IMG/VR virus record: IMGVR_UViG_3300030110_002342
Coordinates: 2,750 to 27,570 of that record
From: a virus
Direction: 5' to 3' (one strand)
DNA: 24,821 nt
Notes under the pieces: generated by a model
The model's database searches: none
Told to the model about the DNA's origin: nothing
The model's input: the letters and a program-made list of their open reading frames with translations, nothing else
Translations under genes and position numbers: made by a program
Shown: positions 1 to 8,730 of the stretch, in pieces
Layout: every line of letters starts with the position of its first letter
Numbering within the stretch: the first letter of the stretch is position 1

Positions 1-37
1 CTTCAACTACCACTTCTTCTTTTTTCTTTTTTGCCAT
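1..37 (-). CDS. Start of a truncated minus-strand gene, product unknown
   Basis: An ATG on the minus strand at 37-35 opens a frame reading MAKKKKEEVVVE before it leaves the window at position 1. Only the lysine- and glutamate-rich N-terminus is visible, so no function can be given. Its leader (33-57) is identical over 25 bp, including the first bases of the coding region, to that of the scaffold-like gene at 2794, which supports the start. It lies downstream of the capsid gene, beyond a strong hairpin. Confidence 0.6.
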   Translation of the reverse strand, partial: MAKKKKEEVVVE

Positions 38-57
38 AATATAATATAATTAAATAA
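33..57 (-). repeat. Duplicated A/T leader, copy 1
   Basis: These 25 bp recur exactly at 2790-2814. Both copies span the ATG plus a few coding bases and the A/T leader upstream (ATTATATTATATTATG on the minus strand). There is no Shine-Dalgarno sequence. It probably acts as the translation-initiation region for the gene at 37. Confidence 0.6.
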
Positions 58-62
58 GTTAA

Positions 63-96
63 AAAGGTATATGGGCGCCGAAGCGCCCTAACCTTT
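63..96 (-). terminator. Hairpin terminator with UUCG tetraloop after the capsid gene
   Basis: Read on the minus strand, GGGCGC-TTCG-GCGCCC forms a perfect six-pair stem (83-88 with 73-78) closed by a C(UUCG)G tetraloop. A second six-pair stem outside it (AAAGGT at 96-91 with ACCTTT at 68-63) is separated by a small internal loop. The outer 3' arm runs into a T tract (TTTTT, 65-61). It sits a few bases beyond the stop codon of the capsid gene, so it fits an intrinsic terminator or an mRNA 3'-end stabiliser that separates capsid message from the next gene. Confidence 0.75.
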
Positions 97-104
97 ATCA
101 ATAG

Positions 105-1553
105 TTATACACCTTTGAATAATACAAAGTTGTTAGCTGCTTGAGTTACAAGACATCTTTCTGAAAGGAAATTAACTTCCATTGCATCAAGATCACTAGT
201 GAAAGCTCCACCAGCTGAACCTGTTAACCAAGACTTCATTCTTCGGTCATCACCTTGAGAAGCTCTATATCTTACGTGTAAGAAAGGTCTTCTAATGTTA
301 GTACCTAAAATTTGATCATAAACTGTAGTTGTACCAGCTGGTATCAATACACCTTCTATAGAAGCAGGACCAGTCATACCACCACGCGTAGAAGCGTCGT
401 TAAGATATTTCCAATCTGTTTTATAGAAATCGTAAGAACCTCTTCTGAAACCGCTAAAACCTAAGTTTAAAGCCATTTCTTCAGAATTTTCGAATAAACC
501 GAAAGCAGTACCACCTGCAGCACCAGAAGATATAGAAGCTAGCATGTCATCAAAGCCTAAAGCCGTAGCTCTATCTAAGAATAGCATGTTTTCTTCAATA
601 GCTCCTTGAGTGTCAAGGTTTCTAAGAATATCATCAAAGTCAGCAATACCTGTTGCAGGAGCAAACCCAACCATTACATTACCTCTATCTTCGATAGCAG
701 CAAATAAACCTTGAGTACCTATTCCTGTAGCAATTGGAGATACAGCAGCATCAACTAGTTCACCTTCAACACACATCATCTCTAAGTAATCCTCAAATCT
801 AAGTCTTGTTTCAGACTCAGCTTTTAGATACCAAAGATAACCGCCTGTTCCGTCTTCAGTCGCAACTTCTACCCAACCAATCTGAGCCATATCTGAACCA
901 TTAACAACATATTTGTTTCTAATGATGATAGGGTTATTTTGGAATTGAGTAAATGAAGGATCAACACTGATGTACTGAGTTCCTGTTACAGCACCAGGAG
1001 CACCTGGAGCATTAGGAGTTACAGATCCTTTTTGATATTCAGAACCGTATACAAAAACTTTTACGTTTCCTACTATACCAGCCGTAGCTAATGAAGCAGC
1101 AGTATAAGGTTCAACAGTTAAAACAAATGTAGCAGTGTTTGAAGCTGTTACTAAACATTTTACTTCGTTACCAAAGTCATCCATTACTACAATAGTAGAT
1201 CTTGGAGACACAACGTTAGCAATGTTTGCAGCAGCACCTGGGTTTACATTAATTGTATTACCAGCACCTGTTTGCGTACAATCGTCATAAGCAATATGTA
1301 ATCTATTTTGTTCTGACCAGATTACTTGGTCACTTGTCATAGGAAGTTCTGCACCAACCATTCTCAAGAATCCAGATAAAGTTCTATTACCATATCTTTC
1401 AACTTCTTGTTCGTAGATTTCAGGTAAATACTGCTGTGCAAAATCTGCAAATGTAGCAGGAGTACCTGGATCTGTCCACTGTAAATAGTTAGAATTTAGA
1501 ATTTCCTGCACCTGACTTGGTACAATAGTACCAAATTGTGGGGTTAAAGCCAT
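105..1553 (-). CDS. Major capsid protein (probable)
   Basis: This 482-aa protein is the best candidate for the major capsid protein. The call comes mainly from context: it follows terminase, portal and a scaffold-like gene in the usual head-module order, has a suitable length, and is followed by a strong terminator. In composition it is globular and mixed alpha/beta, with Gly/Ala/Thr/Val-rich N-terminal and central stretches and few lysines, unlike the charged proteins around it. I see no motif that identifies an HK97-fold capsid directly. The head arrangement, with a very large terminase and an 800-aa portal carrying a Gln-rich tail, is reminiscent of crAss-like phages and relatives, but this cannot be settled by eye. 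The start is an ATG behind an A/T-only leader (AAAATTTAAAATT) with no Shine-Dalgarno sequence. A structural comparison with HK97-fold capsids would decide it. Confidence 0.75.
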   Translation of the reverse strand: MALTPQFGTIVPSQVQEILNSNYLQWTDPGTPATFADFAQQYLPEIYEQEVERYGNRTLSGFLRMVGAELPMTSDQVIWSEQNRLHIAYDDCTQTGAGNTINVNPGAAANIANVVSPRSTIVVMDDFGNEVKCLVTASNTATFVLTVEPYTAASLATAGIVGNVKVFVYGSEYQKGSVTPNAPGAPGAVTGTQYISVDPSFTQFQNNPIIIRNKYVVNGSDMAQIGWVEVATEDGTGGYLWYLKAESETRLRFEDYLEMMCVEGELVDAAVSPIATGIGTQGLFAAIEDRGNVMVGFAPATGIADFDDILRNLDTQGAIEENMLFLDRATALGFDDMLASISSGAAGGTAFGLFENSEEMALNLGFSGFRRGSYDFYKTDWKYLNDASTRGGMTGPASIEGVLIPAGTTTVYDQILGTNIRRPFLHVRYRASQGDDRRMKSWLTGSAGGAFTSDLDAMEVNFLSERCLVTQAANNFVLFKGV

Positions 1554-1564
1554 AATTTTAAATT

Positions 1565-2794
1565 TTAATTATTAAATGTTCGTCTTCTTATTTTCAATTT
1601 AGATGAATCTGCTCCACTAATAGATTTTACTTTTAATCCACCTACAAAAACATCCCCACCGGCAACTTGCCTCGGCGCTTCTGAAGCTGGGTTCTTGGAA
1701 TTTTTAACAACATCTTTGATGCCGTCTGCTTTTCCTTGTTCATAAAAGTGACTCGCTAGTTTGTCAGCATTCATAGCAGCATGTAAAGCTTTGTGATAAC
1801 CTTGAGCATCAATAATTTTTCCGTTTTCATCAACGTATTTGCTAATAAAATTGTCAATATTATTTTGCTTTTCAGCTGTCGCACCAGGATCCTGAACTTT
1901 ATACCTAAATTTCTTGTCTCCTAATGAATATTCAAAACCTTTGAAATCATTAGTAAATAGATCGTTAGTTTGAGTTTTAAAATGATCTTGATTCGACTTT
2001 ACAGTTTCTTGCTGTTTATTGTAACGATTGAAAAATTCTACCGCTTTCTGTTGTTCAGGATTAGTTCCAGGACGTTTTTTAATATCAGCATAATACTGAG
2101 TTTTTAAACGTTCTAAATTAGTTTTAGCTGTTGCAACTTCTTCCTTATACGCTAGCTTTTTTCTACGTGTTTCTTTTTCTGTATCAAGTTCCTCATCTAC
2201 TTGAAATCTATCTTCAATTAAAAAATTAATTTCATCTTGTGATAAATGAGGTTTTGATTGTTTATAATATTCTTTTAATAAAGTATCATCGTCTAGACCA
2301 GTATAGTCTTTATTTAACTTCACATAGTCTTCTACTGTTCCTCCAGTTTCGTCCATAAATTTTACTAATTTATCTACATTTTCTGGTAACTTGTATTCTT
2401 CTTTTGGTTGTTCGATTTCCTTTATTTCTGGTGTAGTTTTTTCTTCTACTTCTTCGATAATCTCTGTGATCGGAGTATCGCTATCTGTTTTGGACACGAC
2501 TTCCTGCTCACCGGATTTGACCCGTACTTCTCCGTCCACTCCTTTGCTATCTCCGGTTCGTTTGCCCACAGGTATCTCCTCTGTTTTTCGCTCTTGAACG
2601 GCATTATCTTCTTTTTTAGTTAAATCCATCTTCACAACATCAGGTGTAACCTCACCTTGTGCTTCTGGTTTAGTGAAATCCATTTTCACTGGTTCATCAT
2701 TTTTTGCACCTAAATTTTTAGGTTTTTTAGGTTTAGACTTTATTTTAAAGTCACCTTCTTGTTTGACCTCTACGGCCGCTTTTTGTTCTGCCAT
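1565..2794 (-). CDS. Scaffold-like head protein
   Basis: This 409-aa, highly charged Lys/Glu-rich protein lies between portal and capsid genes, where tailed phages usually encode the scaffolding protein. The N-terminal 130 residues look disordered and contain an imperfect repeat (VKMDFTKPE and VKMDLTKKE). The middle, from about residue 140, is predicted helical with long charged stretches (EKETRRKKLAYKEE, residues near 200), as expected of a scaffold. No Ser-His or other protease signature is visible, so a fused maturation protease is not supported. Residues about 72-111 are encoded by an unusually GC-rich stretch (see findings). The function is inferred from position and composition. Confidence 0.6.
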   Translation of the reverse strand: MAEQKAAVEVKQEGDFKIKSKPKKPKNLGAKNDEPVKMDFTKPEAQGEVTPDVVKMDLTKKEDNAVQERKTEEIPVGKRTGDSKGVDGEVRVKSGEQEVVSKTDSDTPITEIIEEVEEKTTPEIKEIEQPKEEYKLPENVDKLVKFMDETGGTVEDYVKLNKDYTGLDDDTLLKEYYKQSKPHLSQDEINFLIEDRFQVDEELDTEKETRRKKLAYKEEVATAKTNLERLKTQYYADIKKRPGTNPEQQKAVEFFNRYNKQQETVKSNQDHFKTQTNDLFTNDFKGFEYSLGDKKFRYKVQDPGATAEKQNNIDNFISKYVDENGKIIDAQGYHKALHAAMNADKLASHFYEQGKADGIKDVVKNSKNPASEAPRQVAGGDVFVGGLKVKSISGADSSKLKIRRRTFNN

Positions 2795-2814
2795 AATATA
2801 ATATAATTAAATAA
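2790..2814 (-). repeat. Duplicated A/T leader, copy 2
   Basis: Exact 25-bp match to 33-57, spanning the ATG of the scaffold-like gene and its A/T-only upstream leader. Shared start regions of two neighbouring head genes suggest either selection on the initiation region or a past duplication or recombination at gene boundaries. Confidence 0.6.
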
Positions 2815-2820
2815 TTAATG

Positions 2821-5226
2821 TTAAATAGGTAGTCCTGGTTCTGCAGGTCCACTCATTTCTTGTTCAAAATTTATAGGTAAAGATTTTGTATTTCTTTGTT
2901 CTATCATTTCACTTTGTTGAGTTCCTTGTAATTTTACTCTTTTATCTTTACGATCTTCTATATCTCTTTCTTTTTGTTTTTCAGCTTGCATTTTCATCTG
3001 CTCTAATTGAACTTGATAATTAAATTCTTCAGACATTAATTGTCTTTTGATTTCTGCTTCTGTTTGCATTCTTTGAATTTCAAATTGAGATTTACCTTGT
3101 TCAATTTGTAATTCTTTTTCTGCTAATGCATTTTGTTTTTGAACTTCTACTTCTGCAGCTTGTTGCGCTGCTTTAGCTTGCGCTTCAGCATTAGCTTGTA
3201 TTTGCTGCATTTGAATAGCTTGTTCTCTTTCTTGTTTCTTTCTACGTTTTACTTTAAGCATTTGATTTGCTAGCTTAATATTACGTATGTTTCTAATATC
3301 TATAGCGTCTTCTAAATCAATTCCACCAGCTTGTAATGCTACTTGAACATTTTGTTCTAATGAAGCTTTTTCTTCTTCGTCTGGTTCTAAATTTAAGAAA
3401 ATTCCAAAATCATGTAGTTGTAATGTAGTTAATTCTCTTAATGTTTCTACATCAAACATTGAAATACTTTGACGTAAAGCATTTGAAGTAAGAGGGTAAT
3501 TTAATAAATCTGCTATCTTTTTAGAAATATTTTCACAAACTCTTAACGTTAAGAATAAACTAGCATTGTTAACATGTTTAGTTGCTATATTAGATTGCTC
3601 TGCTGCAATCTTTTGTAATCCTACTAATGTGTCTCTATCAGGTAAACTACCATCTCTAGCTTCACTTAATCCGGTCACATCTCTTATCATTTGTAAATAA
3701 TAATTATAAGTAGATATAAGAGCTTGTATCTTTGCTTGTCCTGCAGATGATGTTAATTCTTGTACTGGTATTTTACCTCTATTAGGATCTCCATCTTGTG
3801 TTAAAGATCTACCAACAACAGAACCTGTTTGGAAATACATATTTAATGCTTCCTGTGGATTATAATTAGTACCATTACCTAAATCTACTTCAGCAAGCCC
3901 ATCCATATCTAAGAATACTCCATCTGGAACCATTCTTGCTAATACCTGTTGTAATTTTAAATGAGTTATTTGAATCATATCTGCAAACCCTGTAATTCTA
4001 CTTACAATAGATTCTATTCTACCCATATACATTCTAGGAGCACATATAGCATAATTCATTTCTACTTTAGTTGTATCAGCATAAGGTCTAGACATGTTCT
4101 CAGCTAATTTCCATTCTAATAACATATCCGTACCAAGTATTTTAACACCACTATATAATACTTCTACACTTCTTGATACTCTCTCAAAATTATCATTTAC
4201 AGGAGGATTAAAAGAATCATCTTTTATAATTGCTTTTTCTAATCCTTGATCTGTATATTTTATTTTATAAACCTGATCACTATAAGTTTTATATTCAAAG
4301 TATAAAACTTGTACAGTATTTTCATCATATGCACCACCGTATAAGTAATTTCTATTACCCTTAGTTTTTTGTATTTTATCTAATTCTTCATTAGGAATAT
4401 TAGGAAACTGCTTTCTTAATTCTGGAATAGTTATTGCCTTCACTTCCCCTACATAATATATATCTTCAAAATTTGGATCATCTGTATAAGAATATACTAA
4501 ATAAGCAGGGTCTACATAATCAACTTTTACACCATTAGCTATATTAAATGATGTTTTAACTGCACCAATACCACATGTAACTAAATCATAATTAATTCTA
4601 CGCTTAATTAAATCCCATTTGTTTTGATCTAAGACTTGATTAATAGCTTCTTCTTCTGCAATCTCTACTCCTTGTTTATAACTAAGCTGCATATGTAAAG
4701 ATAATTCATCTGCACTTGCTGGAAGTTGCTCTTCAGGAATACTAGTTCTTTGTAACGATGCTCCAATTTTAGCTTCCATTTGCTTCATTACATCTCTTGC
4801 AAACATATCTTCCGCTATAGCTTGAGCATAGTTAGTTCTTTGTTTTAAAGACTCTGGATCCTGTGCAAACGCATTTATATCATATTGTTTGTTAGAAATA
4901 CCATTAGTTAATATATCTACAAATTTAGATATAATAGGAACTGGTTTCCAATCTAAATTTAAATATGATAAATCACCGTTAATAGATAATTCATCTTTAT
5001 ATTTCTGCGTAGGTTGTTCACCTCTTGAATATAATCTTAATCTGTTATAGTTATTCCATGTAGTTAAATATCTATTACCATTAGTTCTACCTTGTGAAAA
5101 CCACTCGTATTCAATAGCTTGAGCAACTTGTTGACCATACTCCCAACTCGCTTTCTCAGCGTCACTAACCACTTGGCTAGGAAATGGTCCACCACCATTG
5201 GTAAACATATTTAGTTTATTTTTCAT
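2821..5226 (-). CDS. Portal protein
   Basis: This 801-aa protein is the probable portal, the twelve-subunit ring at the capsid vertex through which DNA is packaged and released. It begins immediately after the terminase stop codon. The first two thirds are mixed alpha/beta. A segment around residues 500-570 (MIRDVTGLSEARDGS, then a helical run with QSNIATKHVNN) resembles the wing/crown and stem helices of large podophage-type portals. About the last 150 residues form a long Gln/Glu/Lys-rich helix or coiled coil (AIQMQQIQANAEAQAKAAQQ), as in large portals with barrel extensions. Length, position and the C-terminal barrel support the call. No Shine-Dalgarno sequence is present: the ATG directly follows a TAA. 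Confidence 0.85.
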   Translation of the reverse strand: MKNKLNMFTNGGGPFPSQVVSDAEKASWEYGQQVAQAIEYEWFSQGRTNGNRYLTTWNNYNRLRLYSRGEQPTQKYKDELSINGDLSYLNLDWKPVPIISKFVDILTNGISNKQYDINAFAQDPESLKQRTNYAQAIAEDMFARDVMKQMEAKIGASLQRTSIPEEQLPASADELSLHMQLSYKQGVEIAEEEAINQVLDQNKWDLIKRRINYDLVTCGIGAVKTSFNIANGVKVDYVDPAYLVYSYTDDPNFEDIYYVGEVKAITIPELRKQFPNIPNEELDKIQKTKGNRNYLYGGAYDENTVQVLYFEYKTYSDQVYKIKYTDQGLEKAIIKDDSFNPPVNDNFERVSRSVEVLYSGVKILGTDMLLEWKLAENMSRPYADTTKVEMNYAICAPRMYMGRIESIVSRITGFADMIQITHLKLQQVLARMVPDGVFLDMDGLAEVDLGNGTNYNPQEALNMYFQTGSVVGRSLTQDGDPNRGKIPVQELTSSAGQAKIQALISTYNYYLQMIRDVTGLSEARDGSLPDRDTLVGLQKIAAEQSNIATKHVNNASLFLTLRVCENISKKIADLLNYPLTSNALRQSISMFDVETLRELTTLQLHDFGIFLNLEPDEEEKASLEQNVQVALQAGGIDLEDAIDIRNIRNIKLANQMLKVKRRKKQEREQAIQMQQIQANAEAQAKAAQQAAEVEVQKQNALAEKELQIEQGKSQFEIQRMQTEAEIKRQLMSEEFNYQVQLEQMKMQAEKQKERDIEDRKDKRVKLQGTQQSEMIEQRNTKSLPINFEQEMSGPAEPGLPI

Positions 5227-7443
5227 TTAATCTATAATTTTTGATAATTGACCAGTGTTATCATATTTTTTTATACCTAAATCATATTTTTGACGTATAA
5301 AATGTGGAACAGGTCTATATTTATTTTTATTGCAAGCCATTATTGCTAATCCTGAACTAATAGATGCATCATGAGTTGTTCTATTGTTTATATTAAACCT
5401 AGACCAATCTTCTAATGTTTTTTGGAAATACATATCTCCATATTCATTATTTTCTTTTAAACCTATATAAGAATCAATATAAGATTCTATAGCAGCTGCA
5501 TGGGCTTGTTTAACATCTTCACTAGAGTTTGGAATACCTCCAATTTCTTTTTCTGTAATTGATAATTTATTCCAAATTTTATCTGGTCGATTCATTGAAT
5601 AACCTCTATATCCTCTTCTTTTAAAATAATATAACAATCTAGGTTTGTTGTTTTCTGCAAGTATTGGCATACCGTAAAATATACAAGCCATTAATACATC
5701 TTCAAAAAATATCTCAGCTGTTTGCGGTCTAGCTATATATTCTAAAAAGAAATGATTAGGTGGAACATCTTCCATAGAAAACTTAGTTAATCCATGTAAA
5801 GCTCCATTTGATCCTCTACCATCTACTGTTCCTGATATATCATAACTATCACATCCAAAAGCACCTAATTCTTCATTGCCAGGATATTTACTTCCTCTTT
5901 TTAATAATACATTATTTTGTAATCTTTGAGGTGGTACCCAACTAACTAAGAATCTACCATTGTTATTAGGTACAAAAGTAACTGTAGTATCTTTAATTCC
6001 TCCAGCCCACTGAAAAGATCCTTTAGTTACAACAGCACTGTGTTTAATATCTTGATTCCAATCAATTTGTTGATAAATCTTTGTTAAGTTAAATAAAGAG
6101 TTCTTAGATTCATCTCTAAACGCGTGTTTAGTTGTACGTGGAAACTGTCTGTAAAATTCATTTAAAGCATCTTGATCTTCACTTAAACCATCTACTTCAT
6201 TTTTCCAATAATCTAAAACTCCGATTCTAATTTTTTGACCATGGGGATCTTCATCTGGCGTGTTGGGTGTGTCGAATACAGGTAAGCCATAAGCATTAAT
6301 GTATCCTTCGTAATTCCATTCCATAGGTATGAACAAACTATATAATCCTGAGCGAGTCTGTCCATTGGCGTTTCTTTTTGTAACATCGGAATCTTCATAT
6401 AATTTTTTAAAATTTGCACCTCCTTTATCTAAAGCGTTAGATGTAGAACCCATCATGCACTTACCTATAATTCTACTACCTAATCTTAAACATGTTTTAG
6501 TAACTCGCCAGTTATTTAAAATATTATTTGGTCTTTCCCATTTACCACTTTCATCATGTACTAATAATTTTAGTTTTTCACCATCATAACTGTTGTCTCC
6601 AGTATTTTTCCAATCAATTGTAGTATCTAATCCTTGTATTTCTGCAGCAACTTCACCTGTTACTATCTTTCTTCTAGTAAATTTAGAAGCTGGTACTCTA
6701 TATGCTAATTCTGTTTTAGGTCTATCCATACCATCTTGGATAGGTTTAAAAAAGAAAGGATAATTAACTGAAATAGGAACAACCTTATCAGTAAACATTG
6801 TTTTAGCATCAGGTCCAGTTTTAGATAATATACCATATCTTGAGTCACTTGATATTGTAGCTAAATTTACTACTTCACCAGAAGCCATAAACGAAAAACC
6901 AGATCTACGATTTTTAAGATAACACATACCGTAGCATCTATCATCAGCTTTACATGCCTCCCAAAATATAAAAAATAATCTATTTGCTTCTCTAAAATCT
7001 GGTGGTCCAACATCAATCTTAGACCATTGTAAATACATATAATGAGTTCCGGTTAAATAAGTAACTTTATTGCTGTTTTTAAACCAAAAACCATGTTCAC
7101 GTTTAGTAAATTCCACATCAATAAAATCATACCATTTTTCTTTGAAATCTTCTGGGTATTTATCCCATTCAAATACGCTTTTAATTTTACCTAAAACTTT
7201 AGGTAGTGGAGTTCTTTCCCATCTTCCAGATTCAAAATTATGAATTTCTTTAGGGGCTTTAGGTAAAGCTATTTTTAATCCTTGAATTTCATATACTTCA
7301 CCAATCATTCCGGATTTGCTAATTACAATAAAATCATGTTCTTCATTATAACCATATTCCCATTTTTTATACCTATTATTTCTTTTAAGCGTTTTAGCTT
7401 TTACATAATTAGGTAATATCTTATATAAAGTTTGTTCGTACAT
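5227..7443 (-). CDS. terL: Terminase large subunit (packaging ATPase-nuclease)
   Basis: A 738-aa terminase large subunit, the motor that pumps DNA into the capsid and cuts the concatemer. The N-terminal ATPase domain has a deviant Walker A candidate, KNRRSGFS (177-184), a Walker B LKLLVHDES (291-299, D297-E298) and a coupling-motif candidate GSTSNA (332-337). The C-terminal RNase H-like nuclease is supported by GCDSYD (D532), AENN (E597) and THDAS (D692), which give a plausible metal-binding acidic triad. It is longer than typical terminases (about 450-650 aa), as in some large Bacteroidota phages. Its ATG overlaps the stop codon of the preceding small gene (TAATG), which implies translational coupling. 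Confidence is high for the family. The exact P-loop is less certain because the usual GK[ST] is absent. Confidence 0.88.
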   Translation of the reverse strand: MYEQTLYKILPNYVKAKTLKRNNRYKKWEYGYNEEHDFIVISKSGMIGEVYEIQGLKIALPKAPKEIHNFESGRWERTPLPKVLGKIKSVFEWDKYPEDFKEKWYDFIDVEFTKREHGFWFKNSNKVTYLTGTHYMYLQWSKIDVGPPDFREANRLFFIFWEACKADDRCYGMCYLKNRRSGFSFMASGEVVNLATISSDSRYGILSKTGPDAKTMFTDKVVPISVNYPFFFKPIQDGMDRPKTELAYRVPASKFTRRKIVTGEVAAEIQGLDTTIDWKNTGDNSYDGEKLKLLVHDESGKWERPNNILNNWRVTKTCLRLGSRIIGKCMMGSTSNALDKGGANFKKLYEDSDVTKRNANGQTRSGLYSLFIPMEWNYEGYINAYGLPVFDTPNTPDEDPHGQKIRIGVLDYWKNEVDGLSEDQDALNEFYRQFPRTTKHAFRDESKNSLFNLTKIYQQIDWNQDIKHSAVVTKGSFQWAGGIKDTTVTFVPNNNGRFLVSWVPPQRLQNNVLLKRGSKYPGNEELGAFGCDSYDISGTVDGRGSNGALHGLTKFSMEDVPPNHFFLEYIARPQTAEIFFEDVLMACIFYGMPILAENNKPRLLYYFKRRGYRGYSMNRPDKIWNKLSITEKEIGGIPNSSEDVKQAHAAAIESYIDSYIGLKENNEYGDMYFQKTLEDWSRFNINNRTTHDASISSGLAIMACNKNKYRPVPHFIRQKYDLGIKKYDNTGQLSKIID

Positions 7444-7721
7444 TATTTAGACCTCCCTTCTGCAAAACCTTTAAAAGCTTTTTCTTTCTTTTCTTCTACT
7501 TTAGGTTTATCTTCTAATAAATTCTTTTCTTCTTCAATTCTATTTAAAATTTCAAAAGCATCAAATATAGCTAATTTTTTAGTAGCTGCAGCATTTTTTA
7601 ATCTATCTGCGGAAATATCTGGTCCATAATCTATAATTGGTTCTTTAGCAACTTTGATTAACTCATCTACTGCTACTTGTCCAGCTTGGATTATATTCTT
7701 TTTCGTTTCCTTGGTACTCAT
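7443..7721 (-). CDS. Small protein upstream of terL, candidate terminase small subunit
   Basis: A 92-aa mostly helical protein whose stop codon overlaps the terL start. Small terminase subunits, which recognise viral DNA, often lie directly upstream of terL and are this size. The helix-rich middle (residues 35-70, ADRLKNAAATKKLAIFDAFE) and charged C-terminus fit, but no clear helix-turn-helix is visible, so the role is an inference from position. Its only ATG overlaps the 3' end of the previous gene by 59 bp, a larger overlap than elsewhere. It contains no internal methionine, so a later start would need a non-ATG codon. Confidence 0.5.
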   Translation of the reverse strand: MSTKETKKNIIQAGQVAVDELIKVAKEPIIDYGPDISADRLKNAAATKKLAIFDAFEILNRIEEEKNLLEDKPKVEEKKEKAFKGFAEGRSK

Positions 7722-8271
7722 ACTTTATAACAATATCATTTGATTTCATACAATATAAACGTTCATCATCAATAATAAATTCCCATTCACCTCCAGGTTT
7801 AAAACCTATTTTATCTTGAGGATTAATATTTAATGCTTCTAAATTTTTATTACCTATTTTTAATATACCCACGTGAGGTTCTTCAGTTTTAACACTAAAG
7901 TCATCAGTGTTTTTAATAGGCTTTATAAAGCATCTATCATTGATAGCATTCCATTTATTCTTATTTTTATATAAATAAATTTGATCTAGACTAGCAAAAT
8001 AAAGATTATCTTTAAAATAACTTCTACTATTTTTTTGTCTTCCTTGCATATCATAAAATCTTCTAAAAATATTTTGATGTACAATAACAAAATCACCTTT
8101 TTTAATAGGTGTAGTAAATGCTAAAGGAATTTCTATTACTTTTGCTAATCTATTTACAAATTTAAAACTTTCAATATTAGTGTTTAAGATTAAATCTTTT
8201 TCACCTACTTTTGAATTATTTGCATATCTATCTCCAACAGGTTCTACAATAAAATCATATAAACTTTTCAT
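7663..8271 (-). CDS. Possible tandem GroES-fold protein beside the packaging genes
   Basis: A 202-aa protein of unknown role. By eye it reads as two beta-rich halves with a GroES-like layout. The first half has AKVIEIP, then IKKGDFVIVHQN (about residues 57-68). The second starts at RCFIKPI, continues with HVGILKIG and NPQDKIGFKPGGEWEF, and ends in a MKSNDIVIKYEY strand, like the closing strand of GroES. The pattern of a gly-lys-asp turn before a hydrophobic strand matches the GD(K/T)V turn of co-chaperonins. This is a fold guess, not a motif proof. The gene starts at an ATG that overlaps the stop region of the upstream gene, so they are probably co-translated. A separate, more canonical GroES is encoded at 15513-15776. 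Confidence 0.45.
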   Translation of the reverse strand: MKSLYDFIVEPVGDRYANNSKVGEKDLILNTNIESFKFVNRLAKVIEIPLAFTTPIKKGDFVIVHQNIFRRFYDMQGRQKNSRSYFKDNLYFASLDQIYLYKNKNKWNAINDRCFIKPIKNTDDFSVKTEEPHVGILKIGNKNLEALNINPQDKIGFKPGGEWEFIIDDERLYCMKSNDIVIKYEYQGNEKEYNPSWTSSSR

Positions 8272-8498
8272 TAATATTCTAAGTCGTATTCAATAGATAT
8301 AGCCATGTTAGAATTAAACTTCTTCCACGGTAATACCTCATTGTTTTTCTTTATATAAATATTATAAGAATTATCTTTTTCATCTAACAAGATATGAGAA
8401 ATTTCATGTCCTCCATATACTTGTTGACCTATAGAATAATGCATTGCTTCATTCTTATAATCAGCTCCAATACTGATTTTTCTTATTACATTACTCAT
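8271..8498 (-). CDS. Small conserved-looking protein, function unknown
   Basis: A 75-aa protein that I do not recognise at family level. It is rich in aromatic and charged residues and predicted beta (ISIGADYKNEAMHYSIGQQV, then SYNIYIKKN). The start overlaps the end of the upstream gene by 8 bp and its stop abuts the start of the GroES-like gene, so it belongs to the same translationally coupled chain between the holin and terminase genes. No signal peptide, membrane segment or zinc motif is present. Confidence 0.7.
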   Translation of the reverse strand: MSNVIRKISIGADYKNEAMHYSIGQQVYGGHEISHILLDEKDNSYNIYIKKNNEVLPWKKFNSNMAISIEYDLEY

Positions 8499-8730
8499 CT
8501 TCTTTTATAACTTCGTAAGTTCCATCTTCTAAATTAATATTGATTGAACCATACTGATCTTCTAGCTCTTTTTTAAACTCTTCTTGACCTTTATTAACTT
8601 CTGCTAATTTATGCAATGCTGCATGTTTTTCTGCTTCTTTAACTCCTACATCTACTAAAAGAGTTCTAATTTCTTTTTGAAAATCATGAATCTTATTCAA
8701 TTGATCTTCTGTAATTTTTGTTTCTGCCAT
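8491..8730 (-). CDS. Small helical protein, function unknown
   Basis: A 79-aa acidic protein with a long amphipathic helix (residues about 8-58, with heptad-like spacing of Leu/Ile/Val in KITEDQLNKIHDFQKEIRTL) and a short beta tail (INLEDGTYEVI). It resembles small coiled-coil proteins often encoded near phage structural genes, but nothing assigns a role. Its stop is overlapped by the next ATG, and its own ATG directly follows the previous gene's stop. Confidence 0.7.
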   Translation of the reverse strand: MAETKITEDQLNKIHDFQKEIRTLLVDVGVKEAEKHAALHKLAEVNKGQEEFKKELEDQYGSININLEDGTYEVIKEDE

